A stretch of 64,000 bases of DNA from Clostridiales bacterium. GTDB taxonomy: Bacteria; Bacillota; Clostridia; Saccharofermentanales; Saccharofermentanaceae. The notes below the pieces were generated by a model. That model had not been told where the DNA came from. It worked only from the letters and a program-made list of their open reading frames with translations, and made no database searches. A program made the position numbers and the translations under genes. The stretch spans positions 62,001-126,000 of the forward strand of contig JAFZHS010000021.1 in assembly GCA_017554745.1 (NCBI GenBank), written 5' to 3'. How positions within the stretch are numbered: the stretch's first letter is position 1; every line of letters begins with the position of its first letter. Shown one piece after another: positions 37,788 through 46,547 of the stretch.

Positions 37788-40049
37788 TCACGCCTTTGTC
37801 AGCAGGACTGCCGAATAAAGCGCGCTTGTTCCGTATGAGACTGCGATTCCGCTCTCAAACCTGCCTTCGTCGATGTCCCTGGCGAGCATGGCAAACTGCA
37901 GCGATGCCGATGCAGCCCTGGCTTCACCGAAGTCCTGCTTCACGAGCCTGATCTTGATGCCGTCGCCAAAGATCTTCTTATATACTTCCTTCTCGAAATC
38001 ATCGATCTTACCTATTCCGTTGCCGAATCCGTAGATGCAGGAGATGTCTTCCGGCTTCATGCCTGCTTCGGCAAGGACTTTCCGGAGCGCTTCGGTCAAT
38101 GCGGATTCTGATAATCTGCGGTTGTCATTTCTGTCGCCGGAAGTGTCTCTCGCAGAAGAGAAGCCACAGATCTTCGCGTAGCGCTTCGCGCCTCTTGTAA
38201 ATGCGGAATCGTCCTTCTCGATGACGCATGTTACAGAGCCTTCACCGAGCTTAAAACCGTCTTTGCCCTTAAGGCCTAAATCAGTGTAGAGCTCATCGTC
38301 TATATCGGTACACTCGTCCGTACCTGTCGCGAGCATGATGTCCTCATATCCGAAGAGGATCGCGCCTGATGCTGCGCAGATGCTCTGGAGGCCCGACTGG
38401 CTGCCGTTGGCGATCGTTACGTTGTAGCCCTTGATGCCCGTGAAGATGCTCAAGTATCCACCTGCAGCGTTGTAGACAGTGTTCGGGAAAGCGAACGCGC
38501 TGCCCTTGTCAACGCCGTCTCTAATTATGCCCTTCTGGAAATTGGCTATCTCGGTCATGGGCCCGTCGCCGGTTCCGATGCAGATGCCGATGAGGTTCTC
38601 GTTGTCTTCGTTAACGGTGATCCCGGCGTCTTCCAAAGCCCTGATGCCGCTTAAGAGCTGGAGCTGCGAGAGCCTGTCGAGCTTTCTCAAGAATGCGGTC
38701 TTTACACCGTAGGCTTTGAATGTATCCGAATCGATATTTGCCCTGTAATCGCCCGTATCTTCAGAATATTCACCTGTTACCGTGCCTATTCCCGTGACAT
38801 AGAGGTCGTGCTTGGAAGCATTGAACTTAATGGCTTTGGGATCCTTGGCAAATACTATGCTCGCGTTGTTGCCTCCGAAAGCAAATGAATTCGACATCGC
38901 GTAATGGATGTCCTTTTCTATAGGCTTGTTTGCGATGAAATGTACTGAGCCTGCCTTTTCCTTAAGGGCTTCAATATCTTCATCCGTATATCCGGTCGTC
39001 GGAGGGAGCTTGCCCTCTGTAATGGCCTTAACCGTCAGCACGGCTTCGATGGCGCCCGCAGCGCCCAGGCAGTGGCCTGTCATGGACTTTGTGGAGCTTG
39101 CCGTCACGTTGCCGTTGCCTTCAAAACATGTCTTAAGAGAAAGGAACTCAGCCTCATCGTTCTTGGCTGTTCCCGTGCCGTGCGCGTTTACGTATTCGAT
39201 GTCATCTGCAGTCAGACCGGAATTCTCGATAGCGCGTCTGATAACGCTCATCTGGCCTTCGCCGTCGGGCCTTGGAGCAGTGATATGGTAAGCGTCCGAG
39301 CTGACGCCCGATCCCAATACGTCACAATAGATCTTCGCGCCGCGCTTAACTGCATGCTCGTAGCTCTCTACAACAAGTACTCCTGCGCCTTCGCCGAGAG
39401 TAATACCTTCGCTGTGATTGAAAGGTGAACATTCATTGGCATCTAAAGCCTTCAAAGCGTGGAAGCCTGCGAAAGGCAGGGATGCAAAAGCATCGCAGCC
39501 GCCCGCGAGGAAGATCTCTCCCTTGCCGCCCCTGATGAGGTCGATGGCAAGCGCAACGCTCAAAGTGCCTGCAGCACAGGCATTTACGATGTTGGCCGTG
39601 ATTCCTCCGGCCTTATAGTAATCTGCGACATTGCCGGCGATGACCGATGCGGGGATCGCCTTAAGGTCTTCTAAAGAGCCTTTGCCGCCGTTTTCTTTGT
39701 CCTGATAATATTTCTCGACGGCAGATGCGCCTGCGATGCAGCTGCCGAGGATAACTCCGATCTCTGAGGCTTCCTCAGAATCCATGTTAAGGCCGCTGTC
39801 GGCAATGGCTTCGCCCGCGGCCTTGATGCCGAGAGCAGTAGTCCTGTCGTAATTACCGCTGGCGAGATCTCCGGTCGCGATATCTACCTCTGCGCCCTTA
39901 TGGGAATAACAATTTGAAGTGTCGAAGCACTTGACGTCAGCTATGCCGGACCTGCCCTTCAACGCCGATTCAAAACACTCGTCCGCATCGTTGCCGATAG
40001 CACAGACGAGGCCCAGTCCGGTGATTACGCAGCGCTTAACGTCAGGCAT
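37788..40049 (-). CDS. Fused ketosynthase-ketosynthase-like (chain-length-factor-like) protein
   Basis: A 753-residue two-domain protein. Domain 1 (about 1-405) is an intact beta-ketoacyl-ACP synthase: Cys158 in NACAAGT, His290 in NAHGTGT, His326 in KSMTGHCLGA and the glycine-rich FAFGGNNAS. Domain 2 (about 412-753) keeps the thiolase fold (SAFAFPNTVYNAAGGYLSI near 517) but has GSQSG at 549-553 in place of the ACxSG nucleophile loop. It also has GFGNGIG instead of HGTGT and QDFGEA where the second His lies, so all three catalytic residues are gone. Active KS plus dead KS is the KS-alpha/KS-beta (CLF) pattern of type II polyketide and aryl-polyene systems, normally two genes. It starts 1 nt after the ACP stop. 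Confidence 0.85.
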   Translation of the reverse strand: MPDVKRCVITGLGLVCAIGNDADECFESALKGRSGIADVKCFDTSNCYSHKGAEVDIATGDLASGNYDRTTALGIKAAGEAIADSGLNMDSEEASEIGVILGSCIAGASAVEKYYQDKENGGKGSLEDLKAIPASVIAGNVADYYKAGGITANIVNACAAGTLSVALAIDLIRGGKGEIFLAGGCDAFASLPFAGFHALKALDANECSPFNHSEGITLGEGAGVLVVESYEHAVKRGAKIYCDVLGSGVSSDAYHITAPRPDGEGQMSVIRRAIENSGLTADDIEYVNAHGTGTAKNDEAEFLSLKTCFEGNGNVTASSTKSMTGHCLGAAGAIEAVLTVKAITEGKLPPTTGYTDEDIEALKEKAGSVHFIANKPIEKDIHYAMSNSFAFGGNNASIVFAKDPKAIKFNASKHDLYVTGIGTVTGEYSEDTGDYRANIDSDTFKAYGVKTAFLRKLDRLSQLQLLSGIRALEDAGITVNEDNENLIGICIGTGDGPMTEIANFQKGIIRDGVDKGSAFAFPNTVYNAAGGYLSIFTGIKGYNVTIANGSQSGLQSICAASGAILFGYEDIMLATGTDECTDIDDELYTDLGLKGKDGFKLGEGSVTCVIEKDDSAFTRGAKRYAKICGFSSARDTSGDRNDNRRLSESALTEALRKVLAEAGMKPEDISCIYGFGNGIGKIDDFEKEVYKKIFGDGIKIRLVKQDFGEARAASASLQFAMLARDIDEGRFESGIAVSYGTSALYSAVLLTKA

Positions 40050-40050
40050 C

Positions 40051-40296
40051 TCAGTCCTCTTTGTGTGCTTCTACGTATGCGGTAAGTGTCTCGATAGAGC
40101 GGAAATCCTCTTTTGAAGCGCCGGAAAGATCAACTCCGAAAAGATTCTCGATACCTACGACGATCTCGATGGAATCGATGGAATCAAGTCCTATATCCTC
40201 GCCGAAAAGCTCTGAATCGTACTCGAGCTCATCTGCAGGAATCCTGAGTCTTTCGACCAGCATTCCCTTGATCTTCTCGGCAATCTCATTATTCAT
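40051..40296 (-). CDS. Acyl carrier protein of the ketosynthase cluster
   Basis: An 81-residue ACP. The phosphopantetheine site is Ser39 in IGLDSIDSIE, with the expected four-helix, acidic composition. The motif LDSIDSIE and the early Cys-free LRIPADEL differ from the usual fatty-acid AcpP DSLDTVELV. With its place directly before the fused ketosynthase, this suggests a dedicated carrier. No other ACP gene is in the window, so I cannot exclude that it also serves the fab operon. No phosphopantetheinyl transferase gene is nearby. Confidence 0.9.
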   Translation of the reverse strand: MNNEIAEKIKGMLVERLRIPADELEYDSELFGEDIGLDSIDSIEIVVGIENLFGVDLSGASKEDFRSIETLTAYVEAHKED

Positions 40297-40343
40297 TATC
40301 TAACCCTCCCTTATATAAAGAAAAAACAAAATATAGAATAACC

Positions 40344-40976
40344 TTACACTAACTCGCTCTGTTTTTCCAACGTAACTGAATAAAAATGGACCATGACGTC
40401 AAATCTTCTAAGCTCCTTGACCGACATTGTGCATTTCGCGCCCCATGAAGAGACCGTGAGCACATCGCCGTCAATCCCGGTAACAGTGACCCAGTGATAG
40501 TTGCACATGGTCTTGTGCCCGTTCTTTGATACGACAGCCACATTTCTTATAGGAGCCGTGAAAAGCATGACCAGCGGGTCTCCGCTCTCAAGGTACTGCG
40601 GGATCTTTTTCCACCATCTGAACCTGAAAGGCTTTACCTTTACCCTGATGCCTTCCTTGACGGCAAGCTTTTTTATGCCGCGCTTAAACCTTCCGGCGCT
40701 GACTCCGAAGCTTCCGTGGAACTCCTGGCCGAAGAGCTTCCGCTCCTCCCTGTTCTTGCCGATGGTAAGAGGCCTTATATAATCCTTTGCAACAAAGAAC
40801 CTGTCGATATAAGCGTCTCTTTCCATGCTTTCTTCGCCCTTGAGCCTCATGACGGCATCAAGGCCCGCGATTATTCCGCAGCCGCTGTTTAAGAGCATAT
40901 CATCGGGGAGCCACATCTGGCTTCCTCCGTAAGAATTTCCTCCAAAACGGTCAAAAATATTAGGCGGCAGACTCAT
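40344..40976 (-). CDS. C39/papain-like cysteine protein in the ketosynthase cluster
   Basis: A 210-residue protein without signal peptide. The pattern LLNSGCGIIAGLDAV (Cys33), NYHWVTVTGIDGD (His161) and VSSWGAK (about 176-182) matches the C39-like papain-fold cysteine hydrolase family. Family members include cytoplasmic peptidases and, in some natural-product clusters, acyl-transfer enzymes such as the BtrH type. Its coupling by ATGA to the asparaginase upstream and proximity to the ACP (47 bp) suggest an acyl-ACP hydrolase or transferase, but a simple peptidase cannot be excluded. A basic middle section (KPFRFRWWKKI) is unusual. Confidence 0.65.
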   Translation of the reverse strand: MSLPPNIFDRFGGNSYGGSQMWLPDDMLLNSGCGIIAGLDAVMRLKGEESMERDAYIDRFFVAKDYIRPLTIGKNREERKLFGQEFHGSFGVSAGRFKRGIKKLAVKEGIRVKVKPFRFRWWKKIPQYLESGDPLVMLFTAPIRNVAVVSKNGHKTMCNYHWVTVTGIDGDVLTVSSWGAKCTMSVKELRRFDVMVHFYSVTLEKQSELV

Positions 40977-41815
40977 CTAAGCAACACCTCCGACCAAGCT
41001 CCTTCTATGGGCATTCCGGGCAGTTCTATTGCTCCGGCATCCCTTAATCTCTTTCTGCTCTCATATACGGCGCCCTGTAACGGTATCGGCGCCAAGTAAC
41101 ATTTTATTCCTTTTTTGGTCAGCCTCTCAATTCCAACCGCAAGATCAGCACTTGCAGTTCCCGAATGGTTGCAGCATATGAGCACCCTGTTAAAGCACAC
41201 CGGAGCAATCTCCGCTCCCGGAACGGCGGGCAGCGTTTGTATATGGTTGAGCATTTCCCCGTACAGGAACGCTGAACAGTCCCTCTTCTCAGGCTCAATG
41301 CCGTCTGAGTATTCACTAAAGATCCCGTCGATGTCAGGCGACATTATAAGGTGCGCTTTATAAAGCTGCTCCTCACCTTCCCTGTTCTTAAATACGACTC
41401 CGGTCCTGCCTTCTTCGAGGCACTTTACCGCAAAAGCCAGGTTGCCCGCTGCTTCATCAGGGTCAACGTCAGGTGATCTCATCGCACCGGTAATAACGAA
41501 CGGGATCTCCAAAGAAGCCAGTACCCTTATCGCCAGCTGTGCGAAAAAAGCACATGTGTCTGTCCCGTGCGTTATAAGGATGCCGTCAAAATCAGATCTT
41601 CCGGCCTCAGAAATGATCTGTTTCAACGCGTCGCGGAACTTGTATTCCGTGGCGTCTTCCGAAGAATAAGTCTCAAACTCCGGGAAAATGAATTCGTGCG
41701 AAGGAAAGTTTTCGGGCAGGAAACCGCAGGCAAAAGAGGGCTGCCCCAGCTTGACCGTTCCGGAGACGTTATATGAAGAAATAGTCCCTCCGAGCATTGC
41801 CCCAAGTATCCGCAT
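40973..41815 (-). CDS. L-asparaginase, type I/II fold
   Basis: A 280-residue asparaginase/glutaminase-fold enzyme hydrolysing asparagine to aspartate and ammonia. The first catalytic Thr is in the N-terminal GGTISS, the second in the ITHGTDTCAF signature (about residues 80-89), followed by VITGAMRSPDVDPDEA. There is no signal peptide, so it is cytoplasmic. I choose the ATG at 41815 with AAGGA nine bases upstream over a TTG six codons earlier. It is the first gene of a run that continues into the C39-like and ketosynthase genes; whether that link is functional or only positional is unknown. Confidence 0.88.
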   Translation of the reverse strand: MRILGAMLGGTISSYNVSGTVKLGQPSFACGFLPENFPSHEFIFPEFETYSSEDATEYKFRDALKQIISEAGRSDFDGILITHGTDTCAFFAQLAIRVLASLEIPFVITGAMRSPDVDPDEAAGNLAFAVKCLEEGRTGVVFKNREGEEQLYKAHLIMSPDIDGIFSEYSDGIEPEKRDCSAFLYGEMLNHIQTLPAVPGAEIAPVCFNRVLICCNHSGTASADLAVGIERLTKKGIKCYLAPIPLQGAVYESRKRLRDAGAIELPGMPIEGAWSEVLLR

Positions 41816-41897
41816 TGATCCATTTCCTTCCAAAGCCTTATTAGAGTAAAATCTACTAAGTAAATTTATTTAAAGATTATAATTCACGAGGTTATTT

Positions 41898-42662
41898 ATG
41901 AGAATAGCAAGCTGGAATGTCAACGGTATAAGAGCAGTCGCCACAAAGGGCTTTGCAGAGAGCCTTGAAGCAATCGGCGCGGACATAATAGGTATCCAGG
42001 AGATCAAGGCTCTCAGAGAGCAGCTGGGTCCTGAGATCACGGACATTCCCGGCTACAAGAGCTGGTTTTATTCGGCCGAGAAAAAGGGCTATTCCGGCAC
42101 TGCACTCTATTCGAAGATCGAGCCTTTATGCGTAGAATTCGGCTTCGGCGTGGAAGAGTTCGACCACGAGGGACGCGTTATAAAGGCTGATTTCGGAGAC
42201 TTTGTGCTCTTCAACATCTACTTCCCGAACGGAGGCAGGGGCGATGACTACGTCAAGTTCAAGCTCAGATTCTACGACTGCTTCCTTGACCAGGTGGACG
42301 CTCTTAAAGCCCGGGGCAAAGAGGTCATCTGCTGCGGCGACGTAAATACCGCGCACAAGGAGATCGACCTGTCCAACCCCAAGGCAAATTCAAAGATATC
42401 GGGATTCCTTCCCGAAGAGCGCGCTTACATGGATAAGTTCATTGAAAGAGGCCTTACGGACACCTTCAGAATGCTCCATCCCGACGATACCGAATGCTAT
42501 ACCTGGTGGTCTTACAAGACCTTCGCAAGAGAGCGCAATGTAGGCTGGAGGATCGACTATTTCTTCACGACAGACGGTCTCAAATCCCGCGTCAAAGAGT
42601 CGAACATGCTCTCAGACATAATGGGATCGGATCACTGCCCGATCTATCTCGATCTTAAGTAA
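41898..42662 (+). CDS. xthA: Exodeoxyribonuclease III (AP endonuclease)
   Basis: A 254-residue Mg-dependent nuclease that cuts at abasic sites and removes 3' blocks in base-excision repair. It has the ExoIII start RIASWNVNGIRAV, the metal ligand in DIIGIQEIKA (Glu), CGDVNTAHKEIDL (Asp-Asn) and the C-terminal MGSDHCPIYLDL (Asp-His) catalytic pair. GAGGT lies five bases before the ATG. It is a single-gene plus-strand unit convergent with the next gene at only 18 bp. Confidence 0.96.
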   Translation: MRIASWNVNGIRAVATKGFAESLEAIGADIIGIQEIKALREQLGPEITDIPGYKSWFYSAEKKGYSGTALYSKIEPLCVEFGFGVEEFDHEGRVIKADFGDFVLFNIYFPNGGRGDDYVKFKLRFYDCFLDQVDALKARGKEVICCGDVNTAHKEIDLSNPKANSKISGFLPEERAYMDKFIERGLTDTFRMLHPDDTECYTWWSYKTFARERNVGWRIDYFFTTDGLKSRVKESNMLSDIMGSDHCPIYLDLK

Positions 42663-42680
42663 GGGATTATTCCAAAATCT

Positions 42681-45600
42681 TTAAACGCGGTCCCCGGTCA
42701 TCATGTGGCCGTTGATATCGAGCGCGACTGAAGAATTGTTTACCTTGAAATCCATGTCCGCAGCATGCTTTGGGATACCGAGCGTGGTTATGATGTTGCC
42801 CGTGGTCTGGGAGTTGGAGATCCTTATCTTGACGCTCTTGTCGACGCCTCTGTAGATGCCGACCTGCTTGCCTTCGAGATCGACCTTGAATGCCAGATAA
42901 TCGATATTGATGATGGTAGGACCGGCCGTTCCGGAGCCTAATACCGTGATGTCGTGCGCTCTTGCCTTCGCGGTGAATGCGGCGCTGAAAATGCTTATCT
43001 GCAGCTTATCAGTGTGCTTCGAGCCGATCAGGATAACGTCATTTCCGAAGAAATCCATGCCCAGCGACGTATGCTCGATCATGGTATCGCACCTTCCGAG
43101 GAATGATCCGATGCCGATGCCTGACAGCGCAACGCTCTTGATCTCCATAGCGCAGTTACTGATAAGAGGCTCTATATCACCGGAGATCGAACCGATACCG
43201 ACGCTCTGCTGGCCCATGAGATTGATCTTGTAGGCGCCTCTCCTGATACTGATATGTCCGCCGAAACCGCTTCCGATAGCTACGCTCTTCGTAGCATTTA
43301 CGGTGATGTCGATAAGTCCGTCCTGGTCGAAAACGATATCGCCGTGATAAGAATCCATGTCATTGCCGATACCGAAAGCTTCCACCTTTGTGACGTTGAT
43401 CGTGAGCTTGCCGTCACCTTCGAACATGAGGTTGGAAGTCGATGCCAGCCTGATCCCGCCGTCAAGAAGCCTGTTCTCGCCGCTTATAGAGATCGTGACA
43501 TCACAGTCTTTGCCGATGTCGATAGCGGCCGCGCGCTTCTTTCCCGTGAACTCACAGTTCTCGAGCATGATCCTGCCCTTGTATCCGTCTTCGATCTCAA
43601 GATAGATCTTGGGCTCATCACCCGGGACGCCGGAGATAACAAGGTCTCTGTGGGTGACTTCGCCGGATGTGATACGGATGGTGTTGTAGCCGTCCTTTTC
43701 GAGCTGCGAGAGCGATACTCTCGCTTCTCTTCCTGCCACATATTCCTTCCTCATGACCTCGTCGTCACGGCTCTTGCTATGTCTGATGATCTCGGCCTTG
43801 ATGTCCGGATCGATCTCTTTCCTGATAACTTCAGAAGGTCGTGCCGTGTAATAACCCTGGATAAGGTCGATGCCGAGGCGGATGACCGTCGCGATCTCTT
43901 CTGCCGTCTCGATACCTTCGGCGAGCGCAAGGATATTGTTATCATGCGAGAACTCGATGATGTCCTTAACGAAGTGCTGCTTCTGCGGAGAATCCTGGAT
44001 GTTCGCAAGGAGCGCCCTGTCGATCTTTACGTAGTTAGGCATGTAGCGGAGAAGATTGCTTACGTTGGAATAGCCCGTGCCGTAGTCATCTACCGCGGTC
44101 TCGAATCCGAGGCTCTTATACTCTTCCTTCATGGCAACGAGCGCATCGTCATCGATCTCGGACTGCTCCGTGAACTCGACAACAAGCTTCTCTTTTGCGG
44201 ATTTGGTCAGCTTGGAGATCTTGTAGATATCTTCCCTGTTCAGGCGCTGGCCCGGCAGTGAGTTTATAAAGATCTTGGCACCCGGCTTGAATGCTTCCGG
44301 ATGATCGATAACGTACTTGATTACATTGTTGAACGTCGCAAACTCGATGTCGTAGAGTCTTCCGAAGAGCTCTGCATACTTAATGATGAGAAGCGGCTGG
44401 ATATAAGGAACCGTATCTGCTCTCATCAACGCCTCGTAAGCATAGATCTCGCCGGTATGCGCATCAACGATAGGCTGGAAGTGATAGTTGATCTTGTTCT
44501 CATCCAGAACACTGTTGACGACTCTCGCTTCTTTGATCTGGTGGTCGTCAAGACCATCGGCCGTGAGCCTCTGCAGATTGATCTTCTGACCGTTCTTTCT
44601 TGAGAGAGCGACATTGACGAGGCTCTCATAATCTTCACGGATCCTGGGCTGTCCGTCAGCCGTACCGTAATAGACTTCTACCCTTCTGGAGCCTGCCGGC
44701 AGGGAGGCATTGAAATCATCGATCTTATCATTCAGGATCTTGATGCGTTCCTCAAGCACCCCCGCCACATCGTCATCCGTTATCGTCTCCATGGCGATCA
44801 TCTCACCGTTGCCCATGCAGAATATCTGGCCTTTCGCGAAGGTCTCGCCCAGCATGCGGCCGATATTGATAATGGCATTGTCACCCGCAAGTCTTCCGTT
44901 ATCGTTGTTGATCTTGGAAAGATTCTTGATGTCGACAGCAACAAAACCTACCTTCTCGCCGTCCTTAAGAGGATTCATGTTGATGATGTTATCAGTCTGC
45001 TGCAGGAAGCCGTTGTAGTTATAGATACCAGTAAGCGGATCTCTGATGAGGCTTGCTTCGAGCTTCTTGTTGATCTTTATGAGCTCGTCATATCTTCTGA
45101 AATTCTCAAGACCTCTCATGAGGCTGTGGAGCCAGAAACGGTAAGACTTCTTGTATGACCTGGGCTCTGTATATGACAATACCGCATATCCGAAGATCGA
45201 GTCCTCGAAATGCAGGGGCGTGAAGAAGAATGCCTCAGGCTTCTCTCTTTCCATGCCGAGTCTCGGGATAAGAACGTCCCTGTCGAAGTAGACGTCATCG
45301 CTGACTCTGTCGCAGTGGAGGTTCTCCGGACGGCACGCGATAACGTGCATCATCTTCCTTGAGAAATATCTGTCGGTATCAGTGAGCTTCTCAACGGAAA
45401 GTCTCGCGTCATCGATAGTGCCGGCCATGTTCTTGGCCTTATCCTGCCATTTGTCATTGAGGCAGAGGCTGAATCCCTCAAAATCCCTGATCTGGAAAAC
45501 GTATGAGAATACGGTCCTTGCAAGGCCTTCAAAATCATTCTGGATAACGAGATCCTCGTCCAGATGGTTGAAGGATGAGAATACGCTGTTATGCGACGTG

Positions 45601-46514
45601 TCTGTCGGCCAGACCTGGCGGTACTTGGTGTCGATCTCATTGATGTGCTTTTCGCATCCGCAGGAGCTGCCGCGGAAGAATTCTCCGAGCTCCGTAAAAG
45701 GCTCGGGCTCCCTGCCGTTAATCATGTCGAAAAGGTTTTCGCACGAATGCGCGCCCATTGCCTTTGCAGGAAGCTTGACAGACGTGATCGGCTGGGGTGA
45801 ATATCTTCCCTCTTCCATGGAGTCGTAACCGATGACCGCGATATCCTCAGGAATCCTGAGACCGCCGTCGGTAAGCGCCGTGGCAAGACCTATCGCCATG
45901 CAGTCGTTCGCACATGCGATAGCCTGGGGAAGCTTGTCGCCCTTCTTGATGAGACGGTCGCCCAAGCTCTCGCCTGACGTATACCAGAAATCACCGTAGA
46001 AAACTCTCTCTTTGCCTACCTTGAGGCCGTGCTCGGACATAGCGTCCATGAAGCCCTGGAGTCTCTGTCTGGAATACTGGTGCCATGCCTTGCCGGTAAG
46101 ATAAGCGATATCCGTATATCCGTGATCTTCGATAAGGTGCGAAACGAGCTTTTTTGCATCCTCATAATGATTCGGGAAGATCGACGGGAAATACTTGCTC
46201 TCCTTGTCTATAAAGAGAACAGGGCATGTGCAGCGCTCGTGGATTATCTCTTCGATACTGTCTGCAAGACCGGGGGACTGCAGCGTGTCTGCCATAACGG
46301 CGATCGCGTCAAACTCTTCGTAAGGAACGAGTGAGAAGATCGAAGTCTCACCGATCTCTCTTACACGGCTGTTCTGGTATTTGAGATAGCTCGCGAAGAC
46401 CACGACATCCATGTCGCGCTCAAATGCTTTGCCCGTGAAGCCCTCGATAAACTGGGACTGATAGTATTCATCAGCCTGGCCCACAAGCAGTGCTATCTTT
46501 TTACGTTCAGCCAT
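42681..46514 (-). CDS. LacI-type sensor / degenerate GGDEF / EAL / beta-repeat protein
   Basis: A 1277-residue cytoplasmic protein with an unusual order of parts. Residues 5-280 are a periplasmic-binding-protein-1 (LacI/GalR effector) fold without any DNA-binding domain. About 290-480 is an unassigned linker sensor, possibly GAF-like. The GGDEF domain (RDPLTGIYNYNGF at 491) has GNGEM at 568-572 in place of GGDEF, so cyclase activity is lost. The EAL domain (about 665-905) keeps EAL (694), Asn751, Glu780, DDYGTG (809), KID and AEGIET (865), i.e. a likely active c-di-GMP phosphodiesterase. The final ~330 residues are a repeated Gly/Ile-rich beta pattern (GIGS, AIGSGF) of no known family. A ligand-gated c-di-GMP hydrolase is inferred. 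Confidence 0.85.
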   Translation of the reverse strand: MAERKKIALLVGQADEYYQSQFIEGFTGKAFERDMDVVVFASYLKYQNSRVREIGETSIFSLVPYEEFDAIAVMADTLQSPGLADSIEEIIHERCTCPVLFIDKESKYFPSIFPNHYEDAKKLVSHLIEDHGYTDIAYLTGKAWHQYSRQRLQGFMDAMSEHGLKVGKERVFYGDFWYTSGESLGDRLIKKGDKLPQAIACANDCMAIGLATALTDGGLRIPEDIAVIGYDSMEEGRYSPQPITSVKLPAKAMGAHSCENLFDMINGREPEPFTELGEFFRGSSCGCEKHINEIDTKYRQVWPTDTSHNSVFSSFNHLDEDLVIQNDFEGLARTVFSYVFQIRDFEGFSLCLNDKWQDKAKNMAGTIDDARLSVEKLTDTDRYFSRKMMHVIACRPENLHCDRVSDDVYFDRDVLIPRLGMEREKPEAFFFTPLHFEDSIFGYAVLSYTEPRSYKKSYRFWLHSLMRGLENFRRYDELIKINKKLEASLIRDPLTGIYNYNGFLQQTDNIINMNPLKDGEKVGFVAVDIKNLSKINNDNGRLAGDNAIINIGRMLGETFAKGQIFCMGNGEMIAMETITDDDVAGVLEERIKILNDKIDDFNASLPAGSRRVEVYYGTADGQPRIREDYESLVNVALSRKNGQKINLQRLTADGLDDHQIKEARVVNSVLDENKINYHFQPIVDAHTGEIYAYEALMRADTVPYIQPLLIIKYAELFGRLYDIEFATFNNVIKYVIDHPEAFKPGAKIFINSLPGQRLNREDIYKISKLTKSAKEKLVVEFTEQSEIDDDALVAMKEEYKSLGFETAVDDYGTGYSNVSNLLRYMPNYVKIDRALLANIQDSPQKQHFVKDIIEFSHDNNILALAEGIETAEEIATVIRLGIDLIQGYYTARPSEVIRKEIDPDIKAEIIRHSKSRDDEVMRKEYVAGREARVSLSQLEKDGYNTIRITSGEVTHRDLVISGVPGDEPKIYLEIEDGYKGRIMLENCEFTGKKRAAAIDIGKDCDVTISISGENRLLDGGIRLASTSNLMFEGDGKLTINVTKVEAFGIGNDMDSYHGDIVFDQDGLIDITVNATKSVAIGSGFGGHISIRRGAYKINLMGQQSVGIGSISGDIEPLISNCAMEIKSVALSGIGIGSFLGRCDTMIEHTSLGMDFFGNDVILIGSKHTDKLQISIFSAAFTAKARAHDITVLGSGTAGPTIINIDYLAFKVDLEGKQVGIYRGVDKSVKIRISNSQTTGNIITTLGIPKHAADMDFKVNNSSVALDINGHMMTGDRV

Positions 46515-46547
46515 AAACGCCCCGAATATCCTCCGTTATGGTCTTAT

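Noticed and set aside
42681..46514. An active diguanylate cyclase in the large signalling protein
   Set aside because: The GGDEF motif is GNGEM, which lacks the required catalytic residues.
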